Positions 16,424 to 24,328 of a stretch of 64,000 nucleotides of DNA are shown here, in pieces (positions within the stretch are counted from its first letter, which is position 1; every line of letters begins with the position of its first letter). The position numbers and the translations under genes were made by a program. The notes beneath the pieces were generated by a model. It did not search any database, had not been told where the DNA came from, and saw only the letters and a program-made list of their open reading frames with translations. The stretch is taken from the NCBI RefSeq assembly GCF_014467055.1, contig NZ_CP060696.1:2790001-2854000 (forward strand). The letters run 5' to 3'. The DNA is from Caproicibacterium amylolyticum (GTDB lineage Bacteria > Bacillota > Clostridia > Oscillospirales > Acutalibacteraceae).

Positions 16424-16897
16424 TTATTCTTCTCTTCCAATCGATTTGAAACCGCAGCATGCAAGCTTTTTATTGCACTCATAAATGGAGCTTCGAAAGT
16501 GAGTTGACAAGATAAATTGATAGGCAGTATGCTCTTCTGTATATTTAAATGCCAATCCCGATTTTTTAATTAGGTCTCCGCTCAGAATAGGGTGAAGCTG
16601 TAGACCAATGCAGACGGCCACAACGGTTCCAAGTTTCGGCGTGTAGTTTTCGTCGTTGCGCATTCTCTGAATGGTTTTTGTGCTTGCCAAAGAACGCTCC
16701 GCCAGCGTCTCCACAGTGTACTTCTTTCGGCTCATGTGCTGAACCAGCGATCCGGAAAATGTCCCGGGAAGGGAGTACAGAATATTGGCTATTTCTTGTA
16801 CAGTTTCGGATGAGAAACTTAGTGTCGGAGATTCCACATCGGCACCATTATTCGGGAAAAAATGCCTGCATTCTTCCGAATCGGCTCTGTTGGGCAT
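16424..16897 (-). CDS. HTH (XRE-like) phage regulator
   Basis: A protein of 157 residues. The middle holds a helix-turn-helix of the XRE/Cro type: KKYTVETLAERSLASTKTIQ then RNDENYTPKLGTVVAVCIGL. The N-terminal 45 residues and the C-terminal part (AYQFILSTHFRSSIYECNKK) are not typical of CI repressors. It is at the edge of the phage module, where a lysogeny regulator is expected, and is followed by its own terminator. The ribosome binding site at the chosen ATG is weak, so the start could be internal. Confidence 0.7.
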   Translation of the reverse strand: MPNRADSEECRHFFPNNGADVESPTLSFSSETVQEIANILYSLPGTFSGSLVQHMSRKKYTVETLAERSLASTKTIQRMRNDENYTPKLGTVVAVCIGLQLHPILSGDLIKKSGLAFKYTEEHTAYQFILSTHFRSSIYECNKKLACCGFKSIGREE

Positions 16898-16919
16898 GCT
16901 AATGTGGTTCTGTGTATTT

Positions 16920-17132
16920 TCAGTATATGGAGTAACACCATTTTAAAGGTTCTGCTTCTTTTCGTTTACACCACTGGGTGAAACATTTAGGCAGTTTGGT
17001 TTTCTTCGCAATACTGTAAAATTCGCAACTCAGCTGCTCCTGGCTGCTGTAAACGAACCTCGTCGTATCGCCACAGATGAGGTCACAAAGCAGATTTTTA
17101 ACGTAATTTCTGAAGGAACGGATACTGGCCAT
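16920..17132 (-). CDS. Small protein of unknown function at the phage edge
   Basis: A protein of 70 residues beginning MASIRSFRNYVKNLLCDLICGD, basic and Cys-containing (five cysteines), with CFTQWCKRKEAEPLKWCYS at the end. The start is set by AGGAGG nine bases upstream. I do not recognise it. It would be the first gene of the minus-strand phage region. A gapped plus-strand reading frame also spans this stretch, so the coding strand is not certain. Confidence 0.45.
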   Translation of the reverse strand: MASIRSFRNYVKNLLCDLICGDTTRFVYSSQEQLSCEFYSIAKKTKLPKCFTQWCKRKEAEPLKWCYSIY

Positions 17133-17141
17133 TCCATTCAT

Positions 17142-17539
17142 CCTCCTGTCAATGTTGCAGGCCTCTTTTCGGAAGTTTTCAGGGGAATTATATGGTATAT
17201 ATTTACATTAACAGTATTTCCAACGCAGTTTATGGTATACATTGGAAAACCAAAATTTGAAAAAATGTTCACACAATTAATGGTAAAGAACAATGTAGTC
17301 ACTGAAGGACTGAACATTGACGAAGGGTCAAATGCTTTTGGAGACGGCATTGCCAATCACTTTACAAAATGACTAGGCATAATGCGGATATTCCATCAAT
17401 TCTTGTTGTAATTGGTCGGGTGTGGGAATATAATTAGACTAAAAGGAATTGCTTGGAGTTATCACATGTCCGCTTGAGCGAATTATTATGCTGAGGTTCT
17501 TGGAACAGGTCTGTAACCTTAAGAATTGGAGATATTATT
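17142..17539. other. Junction region between phage and defence operon
   Basis: About 400 bases. The left part (to 17372) has an open plus-strand frame that runs from about 16943 to a TGA at 17370-17372, with its only ATG at 17232, giving a possible 46-residue product ending GDGIANHFTK; it could be the tail of a disrupted gene. The right part holds the hsdM promoter candidate and a 105-base leader. No attachment-site duplication can be recognised, because the other prophage end is outside the window. Confidence 0.3.
17406..17434 (+). promoter_or_regulatory. Candidate promoter of the hsd-mcr operon
   Basis: A -35-like TTGTAA at 17406-17411 and a perfect -10 TATAAT at 17429-17434, separated by 17 bases. 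This is about 105 bases upstream of hsdM, on the same strand. No other sigma-A-like site of this quality was seen between the phage genes and hsdM. Confidence 0.6.
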
Positions 17540-19645
17540 ATGACTGACAAAAAAGTAATTGACGCAATGTGGGACGACGCGCCCATTGATGTATCTACAG
17601 AAGTGAACTTTATCTGGTCCATCGCCAACAAGTTGCGTGGCCCGTACCAGAGCGACAAGTATAAAGATGTTATTATTCCTATGACAATCATTCGTCGTTT
17701 TGAATGCGCCCTCGCACCCACCAAGAAGGCAGTCGTGGACAAGTTTAAAGCAGACCCGAACTATCCGGCAAAGGCGATGTACCGCGTTTCTACCTATCAG
17801 TTCTATAATACCAGTGAGTTTGACCTTGCGGAACTGGTGAACGACGCAGACCACCTTGCCGCCAATTTCAAAAACTACATTCAATCTTTCTCTGCTAATG
17901 TGCAGGAAATTCTGCTGTCCGCTGAAAAAGGTCTGGACTTCTATAAGCAGATTGACAAGATGGACAAGAATAACCGCTTGCTCAGTGTTGTAAAGGCATT
18001 CTCCGAGCTCGACCTGAACCCGCGCACCATCGACAATGTAAAGATGGGATATATTTTTGAAGAGCTTATCCGTAAATTCTCTGAAAATGCCGAAGCTGGC
18101 GACCACTACACCGGCAGGGATATCATCAAGGCAATGGTCAACATTCTGCTGGCGGAAGGATGCGACGATATCTTTGACGACGGCAAGGTTATCACAATTT
18201 TAGACCAAGCCTGCGGAACCGGCGGCATGCTTTCCACGAGCTACAACTTTATCAAGCGCTATAACCCCTCCGCCGATGTCCGGCTCTTTGGGCAGGAAAT
18301 CAACCCGGAATCCTATGCAATGTGCCTTTCCGAAATGCTCATCAAGGGTCAGAACTCCGAGAACATCTGTTATCAAGACACCATGAAAGCCGACTGCTTC
18401 AAAGGGACGGCGATGCGTTTCGTTATTGAAAATCCTCCATTCGGTACAGCTTGGGGTGGCAAGGATGCTGCCGAGGGTGTTGAGACAGCGGTAAATGACG
18501 AATACAAGAAAGGCTTTGACGGACGCTGGGGTGCGGGGCTTCCCGGTTCCGGTGATATGCAGATGCTGTTCTTACAGTCTGCAATCGATAAAATGGACAA
18601 GTATAACGGACGTGCCGCCATCATTCAAAACGGCAGTCCTCTGTTTTCTGGTGGCACTGCTTCTGGCGAGAGCCAGATTCGCCGCTGGTTACTGCAAAGT
18701 GACCTGATTGAAGCGATTATTGCATTGCCGAATGACCTCTTTTACAATACCGGCATTGCTACATATATTTGGGTACTTTCGAAAAACAAACGCACCGAAC
18801 GCACAGGCAAAATTCAGCTCATTGACGCTTCGGGCATTTATCATAAACTACGCAAGGCATTGGGCAACAAGAAAAACGAGATTGCCCCGGAAGACCGCTC
18901 CACCATCACACGGCTGTATGCAGACTTCAAGGAAAACGAGCTGTGCAAAATCTATGATAACGAGGAATTCATCTACCGTGAATATACCGTGATGCAGCCC
19001 TTACAGCGTAGCTATGCCATTACCGAGGAATGCATCCAGCAGATGCTTTCCAAAGGCGCGCTCAGTTCTTTATATGACGAGGGCAAAGTCAGCGAACTGG
19101 AAAATTCCGAAGAAGAACTGTCTGGCAAGGATGTAAAGAAGCTGGAGGATTATCAGAACAACAAACCTGTGTTTGATGGCATCGTTGCCGCGCTGGAAGC
19201 CGCTGTTTCCGAGGAGGTTTATCTTTCCCCGGCTGCGTTTCTGCCTGTACTGACACAGGTGCTTTCTTCCTCTAACGCAGACAATAAGTTGATTGAAAAA
19301 ATTGCGGACGGTCTTTCGGTTATGGATAAGAACGCCGAAATTCAGCGTGACAAAAAAGGCGAAATTATTTATGACAAAGAGAGCAAAGACACCGAAATTG
19401 TGAAATTTGAGGAAGACATCGACACCTATATGGCGCGTGAAGTGCTGCCGCATATACCGGACGCTAAGGCATTCTTCGAGGAAAACCTCGCGGCGAAAAA
19501 GCCGGTCATCAAGACCGGTGCCGAGATTCCATTCACCCGCTATTTCTATAAATATCAACAGCCTACCCCCAGTGAAGAACTGGAAGAACGCTTTACTACG
19601 CTTGAACAATCGGTCAATGATCGCGTAGCAAAGCTGTTTGATTAA
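17540..19645 (+). CDS. hsdM: Type I restriction-modification methyltransferase subunit HsdM
   Basis: The N6-adenine methyltransferase subunit that modifies the host recognition site together with HsdS. At 701 residues it is longer than the usual ~500. The N-terminal helical domain (NFIWSIANKLRGPYQSDKYKDVIIPMTIIRRF) is followed by motif I DQACGTGGML near residue 222 and motif IV NPPFG near residue 297, then GRAAIIQNGSPLFSG. The last 200 residues form a charged extension (YLSPAAFLPVL to the C-terminal coil), probably contacting HsdS or HsdR. GGAG lies upstream of the ATG. It is the first gene of the operon. Confidence 0.95.
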   Translation: MTDKKVIDAMWDDAPIDVSTEVNFIWSIANKLRGPYQSDKYKDVIIPMTIIRRFECALAPTKKAVVDKFKADPNYPAKAMYRVSTYQFYNTSEFDLAELVNDADHLAANFKNYIQSFSANVQEILLSAEKGLDFYKQIDKMDKNNRLLSVVKAFSELDLNPRTIDNVKMGYIFEELIRKFSENAEAGDHYTGRDIIKAMVNILLAEGCDDIFDDGKVITILDQACGTGGMLSTSYNFIKRYNPSADVRLFGQEINPESYAMCLSEMLIKGQNSENICYQDTMKADCFKGTAMRFVIENPPFGTAWGGKDAAEGVETAVNDEYKKGFDGRWGAGLPGSGDMQMLFLQSAIDKMDKYNGRAAIIQNGSPLFSGGTASGESQIRRWLLQSDLIEAIIALPNDLFYNTGIATYIWVLSKNKRTERTGKIQLIDASGIYHKLRKALGNKKNEIAPEDRSTITRLYADFKENELCKIYDNEEFIYREYTVMQPLQRSYAITEECIQQMLSKGALSSLYDEGKVSELENSEEELSGKDVKKLEDYQNNKPVFDGIVAALEAAVSEEVYLSPAAFLPVLTQVLSSSNADNKLIEKIADGLSVMDKNAEIQRDKKGEIIYDKESKDTEIVKFEEDIDTYMAREVLPHIPDAKAFFEENLAAKKPVIKTGAEIPFTRYFYKYQQPTPSEELEERFTTLEQSVNDRVAKLFD

Positions 19646-19657
19646 GGCGGTGATGTT

Positions 19658-20962
19658 ATGAGAGAGATGAAAGACAGTGGGTTACAATGGCTCAGAAAAA
19701 TTCCATCAAACTGGGAACTGAAAAAAATCAAATATACCCTAAAAGAACGTATAGAGAAAAACAATCCTATAAGAACATCTGATATTTTGTCGCTTACTGC
19801 AAAGCAGGGGGTTATTCCCTATGACGAAAAAGAAGGCGGTGGTAATAAGCCAAAAGAAGATGTGAGTGCATATAGATTGGCATATCCTGGTGATATAGTG
19901 ATGAACAGCATGAACATTCTTTCTGGTTCGGTGGGATTGTCACGTTATTTCGGATGTGTAAGTCCAGTATATTATATGCTCAGACCGTATAGCAATGAAG
20001 ACGACGTACGCTATTTCAACTATATTTTTCAGACTACCGTTTTTCAAAAAAGTTTATTTGGTCTCGGCAACGGTATTCTCATAAAAGAGTCTGGCAACGG
20101 TAAGTTAAACACGATTCGTATGCGAATACCGATGGACAAGTTCGGCAATTTGGTTATTCCAGTAGCAACAGCACAAGAACAACGAATTATTGCCGACATC
20201 CTCGATAACAAATGCTCCGAAATCGACAGTCTTATTGCCGATATCCAATCGCAGATTGACACCTTGGAGCAATATAAGCGTTCCGTTATCACCGAAGCGG
20301 TCACCAAGGGTCTCAACCTCGATGCGAAGTTAAAGGACAGCGGGATTCCGTGGTGTCCAGTTATTCCTTCGCATTGGAGTGTGACTAATCCCAAAGCTCT
20401 GTTTTATCTGAGAACTCAACGTGCAATGGTTGGCGACCGCCAGCTCACAGCGAGTCAGAAACTTGGAATTGTGTTTCAAGATGAGTTTATGGAGATGGAA
20501 AATCAAAAGGTTGTGACTGTGGAAAAAGACTTCGGAATTCTGAAGCACGTCGAGCCTAATGATTTTGTCATCAGTATGAGAAGTTTTCAAGGCGGTCTTG
20601 AGTATAGTGAACAGCGCGGCTGTATCAGTTCGGCTTATGTTATGCTGATACCCAATAAAGATAAAGTATATCCTCCGTTTTTTCGCTGGTTTTTCAAGTC
20701 TAACAAATACATAAACGCATTGCAAAGTACAACAAATCTTGTGCGCGACGGGCAAGCGTTGAGGTATGCTAATTTTGTAAAGGTTCCATTATTTATAATT
20801 CCCACAGATGAGCAAAAACAAATTGCTCAATATCTGAATGAAAAGTGCAATCAGATTGATGCTGTGCTTGAAGCAAAGCGCGAACAGCTCACAACCCTTG
20901 AGGAGTACAAGAAGTCTCTTATCTACGAATATGTCACAGGCAAAAAGGAGGTCGTAGTCTGA
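19658..20962 (+). CDS. hsdS: Type I restriction-modification specificity subunit HsdS
   Basis: The DNA recognition subunit, 434 residues in two half-repeats. Target-recognition domain 1 covers about residues 1-170 and starts MKDSGLQWLRKIPSNWELKK. It is followed by the conserved spacer helix (IIADILDNKCSEIDSLIADI, then TLEQYKRSVITEAVTKG). Domain 2 opens with the parallel KDSGIPWCPVIPSHWSVTNP and ends in the second helix (NQIDAVLEAKREQLTTLEEY). The two halves read one bipartite site; the bases cannot be deduced. Codon usage and AT content of the two recognition domains are unlike the flanking hsdM, as often seen where domains are exchanged. Confidence 0.95.
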   Translation: MREMKDSGLQWLRKIPSNWELKKIKYTLKERIEKNNPIRTSDILSLTAKQGVIPYDEKEGGGNKPKEDVSAYRLAYPGDIVMNSMNILSGSVGLSRYFGCVSPVYYMLRPYSNEDDVRYFNYIFQTTVFQKSLFGLGNGILIKESGNGKLNTIRMRIPMDKFGNLVIPVATAQEQRIIADILDNKCSEIDSLIADIQSQIDTLEQYKRSVITEAVTKGLNLDAKLKDSGIPWCPVIPSHWSVTNPKALFYLRTQRAMVGDRQLTASQKLGIVFQDEFMEMENQKVVTVEKDFGILKHVEPNDFVISMRSFQGGLEYSEQRGCISSAYVMLIPNKDKVYPPFFRWFFKSNKYINALQSTTNLVRDGQALRYANFVKVPLFIIPTDEQKQIAQYLNEKCNQIDAVLEAKREQLTTLEEYKKSLIYEYVTGKKEVVV

Positions 20963-21351
20963 TGAAAATAGAATATGCACACTCCGCAATAGGCTTGGAA
21001 CCGGATATGATAATCTCCGCTTCCGACTTTTTGAAGGCGTTTGATGACGAAACAGAATACAATTTTCTCCGATTTTCTGTGGATGCATTCACTGCTGGGC
21101 ATGGGTTTGAAAACCAGTTCGCTATGCAACATTATCGCGCAGCAAAAGGCTGGCTTAAGAGAAGCAGTAGCGTTCTGTTTGTTGTCAAAGAAAGAGATAT
21201 CAGCCCAATCAGATACATCAGGTGGTGCGAAATCTATGTTATAACCGATGGAAAAATGATGAATGCCATCACAAGCGAAGACGGCGCTCATCTTGATGTG
21301 AATATAAAAAGAGATAATGCTACTTCCAATGAGAGGGGGGACGTTTCATGA
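20962..21351 (+). CDS. Unknown protein translationally coupled between hsdS and hsdR
   Basis: A protein of 129 residues that I do not recognise. Its ATG overlaps the hsdS stop (TGATG) and its stop overlaps the hsdR start (ATGA), so all three are translated as a unit. It begins MKIEYAHSAIGLEPDMIISA, is acidic to neutral, and contains FSVDAFTAGHGFENQFAMQH and SSVLFVVKERDISPIRYIRW. No membrane segment, zinc motif or catalytic triad is visible. Its place inside the Type I operon suggests a regulator or accessory of restriction. Confidence 0.75.
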   Translation: MKIEYAHSAIGLEPDMIISASDFLKAFDDETEYNFLRFSVDAFTAGHGFENQFAMQHYRAAKGWLKRSSSVLFVVKERDISPIRYIRWCEIYVITDGKMMNAITSEDGAHLDVNIKRDNATSNERGDVS

Positions 21352-24317
21352 ACAATATATTATCCGAAAAAGAATACCAGCATTTCATCATGGAACGGCT
21401 GGAACAGGATAACGGCTATGTGATTCGTAAAGCCACCTCCTACGACCGCCTGTTTTCCATTGACCGTGAATTGCTGTTTAAATTTCTTAATGATACCCAG
21501 TCGAAAACAATGGAAGCCCTGCGCAAAATATATAAGGATGATTTGGAGGAGACTCTTGTCAGCTTTATCAATGCCGAGGCGACAAAGTCTCGCGGCAGTC
21601 TGTTGGATATCCTGAAACACGGGATTGAAATTTCCAGCATGAAGCTGGAACTGATGTATACCAAACCGGCTACCACCTTCAACAAAGAGCTGCTCGCAAA
21701 CTACGAAAAGAATATCTTCTCCGTCATGGAGGAGATCTGGGCAAGCGATAAGGAACGTGTCGATTTGATCATCTTCCTGAACGGCCTTGCTATTATGTCT
21801 TTTGAACTCAAGTGCAATGCCGCCGGGCAATCCTATCAGGACGCCATTTATCAATACCGCATGGAGCGCAATCCGAAGACGCGTCTGTTCCTGTTTAAGG
21901 CGGGCTGCCTCGTCAACTTTGCGATGGATCTGGAAGAGGTCTATATGACCACGAAGCTGTCCGGCGACTCTACCTTCTTTCTGCCGTTCAATATCGGCAA
22001 CGGAAAAGGCGTCAATGCCGGAGCGGGCAATCCCACCTTCAAGGACAAGTACAGCGTGTCCTATATGTGGGAGGATATTCTCACAAAGGATACTGTACTC
22101 GGCCTCATAAGCAAGTTCATTTTTATGGAGACAAAAGAAAAAGAGGACGAGTTTACCGGTAAAATCAAAAAGTCTGAAAGCATCATTTTCCCGCGTTACC
22201 ACCAGTTGGACGTCATCCGCAAGCTATTGGGCGACGTCCGCGAAAATAGAACCGCGCAAAATTATCTAATTCAGCATAGCGCTGGTTCCGGCAAAACGAA
22301 CTCCATCGCGTGGCTTGCTCACCGGCTCACTTCGCTGCACGATGTCGACGATAAAATTATCTTTGATAATGTGGTCATCATCACCGATCGCGTGGTTGTC
22401 GATCGTCAGCTTCAAAAAGCGATTATGGGAATGGAACACAAAACCGGTCTGATTCGCGTTATGGACGACAAGTGCAACTCCGCAGACCTCGCGATTGCCC
22501 TCAAGGGCAACACAAAAATCATCGCTACGACGATTCAGAAATTCCCGTATATCGTGGACAGCGTCGCAGGGCTAAAAACAAAACGCTTCGCGGTTATTAT
22601 CGACGAAGCACATTCTTCCACTGCCGGAAAAGACATGGCGGCTGTCACGCAGTCTCTCGGCGCTGGCGAACAGGACTATAACGATGTGCAGGACATCATT
22701 GCCGACGAGATTGCCCGCAACGGCAAGCAAGCCAATGTGTCGATATTTGCGTTTACCGCGACACCGAAGCCGACTACGCTCCAGCTTTTCGGACTGTTGA
22801 ATACCAAAGGACAGCGTGTGGCGTTCCATGTCTACTCCATGAAGCAGGCCATCGAAGAGGGCTTCATTCTGGATGTCCTGCAAAACTATACGACTTACGA
22901 TACCTTCTATCAGATAAATAAAGAAATCGAGGATGACCCTCGCTGCAAGACTTCTGACGCAAAGCGTCAGATTGCCCGCTTCGTGGAACTGCATGAAACG
23001 AACATCTCGCAACGCATAGAGGTCATTGTGGAGCATTTCCGCACTTCAGTTATGACGGATCTGGGCGGCATGGCAAAAGCGATGGTGATTACAGCTTCCC
23101 GTCAGAGCGCTGTCAAATACCGTCAGGCTTTTGAAGACTATATCACGAAGAAGGGCTACAAGGATATTCGCGCTCTGGTGGCCTTCTCCGGCAAGCTGAA
23201 GCTGCCGGATGACGACACAACCGAATATACCGAAGCCTCCATGAATGGTTTTTCCGAGGAGCAGCTCACAAAGGAATTTGACAAGGACGATTATCAAGTC
23301 CTGCTTGTGGCAAATAAGTATCAGACGGGATTTGACCAGCCGAAGCTGTGTGCCATGTATGTCATGAAAAAGCTGAAGGGTGTTACAGCCGTGCAGACCC
23401 TATCCCGTCTGAACCGCATTTTCCCGCCGTTTGAGAAGCGCACATTCGTGCTGGACTTTGTGAACGATTATGCGGATATTACCGCCGCCTTCGCGCCTTA
23501 CTACACGACAACACTGTTATCCAATTCAGTAACTCCCACGGCGATTTACGACCTTGAGGCAAAGATTGATGCCTACACTGTTCTCGACCCAGACGATATC
23601 GAGAAGGCAAACGACCTGCTATACAGCGACAACATTACCTCGAAGGACAAGCAGAAACTGACCTTCTATTTCAAGAAGGCGAAAAATCTGATTGAAAACT
23701 ACGATGTTACAAAGCAGCAGGAGATTGTAGCCTTAATGCGCCATTTCGTTCGGTTTTACGAGTTTTTGCTTCAGGTCTCCTGCTTTGAGGACATTGAACT
23801 GCATAAGAAGTACAATTTCATTACTTACCTGCTTTCATATATCAACATCAAGCATCCGGGTGGTGGGTACAATCTCGACGGAAAAATCAGGGTTACGAAT
23901 TTCGTCCAGAAAAAAGATGAGGAACATAAGGAATCAGATCTTGTTGCCCAGCCCATTATGAAGCTGCCCACGGCAGAGAGCTTTGGATTAACCGAAGCAA
24001 AAGAGGAACGACTATCTCAGATTATCGCCGAAATTAACAGTCGTGCAGGAAGAGCCTACGATAATGATGTTGCGGTAAAGGCAATGCTGCAAATTAGAGA
24101 CATCCTGCTGAAATCGGACAAGCTGAAAACCAGCGCACGGAACAACACCGTCAAAGACTTTGAATTCTCTTATTTTGACGATATTGACGACGCGCTCATC
24201 GAGGGGCTTTCGCAGAATCAGGACTTCTTCTCGCTGCTTTTGAGCAACGATGAAATAAAGCGTCAGGTGCTTGGTATTTTCACCGATGAAATATACGCAA
24301 GCCTGCGTAAAGCTTAA
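21348..24317 (+). CDS. hsdR: Type I restriction endonuclease subunit HsdR
   Basis: The motor and nuclease subunit that translocates DNA and cuts it. 989 residues. The N-terminal nuclease domain has DLIIFLNGLAIMSFELK (D, then E-x-K) around residues 138-152. The helicase has Walker A SAGSGKTNS near residue 312, DEAH near residue 418, FTATPKP, and a second RecA lobe with YQTGFDQPKLCAMYV and QTLSRLNRI. The C-terminal helical region should bind HsdM/HsdS. All key residues are present, so the enzyme looks active. The following gene starts 11 bases after its stop. Confidence 0.95.
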   Translation: MNNILSEKEYQHFIMERLEQDNGYVIRKATSYDRLFSIDRELLFKFLNDTQSKTMEALRKIYKDDLEETLVSFINAEATKSRGSLLDILKHGIEISSMKLELMYTKPATTFNKELLANYEKNIFSVMEEIWASDKERVDLIIFLNGLAIMSFELKCNAAGQSYQDAIYQYRMERNPKTRLFLFKAGCLVNFAMDLEEVYMTTKLSGDSTFFLPFNIGNGKGVNAGAGNPTFKDKYSVSYMWEDILTKDTVLGLISKFIFMETKEKEDEFTGKIKKSESIIFPRYHQLDVIRKLLGDVRENRTAQNYLIQHSAGSGKTNSIAWLAHRLTSLHDVDDKIIFDNVVIITDRVVVDRQLQKAIMGMEHKTGLIRVMDDKCNSADLAIALKGNTKIIATTIQKFPYIVDSVAGLKTKRFAVIIDEAHSSTAGKDMAAVTQSLGAGEQDYNDVQDIIADEIARNGKQANVSIFAFTATPKPTTLQLFGLLNTKGQRVAFHVYSMKQAIEEGFILDVLQNYTTYDTFYQINKEIEDDPRCKTSDAKRQIARFVELHETNISQRIEVIVEHFRTSVMTDLGGMAKAMVITASRQSAVKYRQAFEDYITKKGYKDIRALVAFSGKLKLPDDDTTEYTEASMNGFSEEQLTKEFDKDDYQVLLVANKYQTGFDQPKLCAMYVMKKLKGVTAVQTLSRLNRIFPPFEKRTFVLDFVNDYADITAAFAPYYTTTLLSNSVTPTAIYDLEAKIDAYTVLDPDDIEKANDLLYSDNITSKDKQKLTFYFKKAKNLIENYDVTKQQEIVALMRHFVRFYEFLLQVSCFEDIELHKKYNFITYLLSYINIKHPGGGYNLDGKIRVTNFVQKKDEEHKESDLVAQPIMKLPTAESFGLTEAKEERLSQIIAEINSRAGRAYDNDVAVKAMLQIRDILLKSDKLKTSARNNTVKDFEFSYFDDIDDALIEGLSQNQDFFSLLLSNDEIKRQVLGIFTDEIYASLRKA

Positions 24318-24328
24318 GGAGGGCTATC

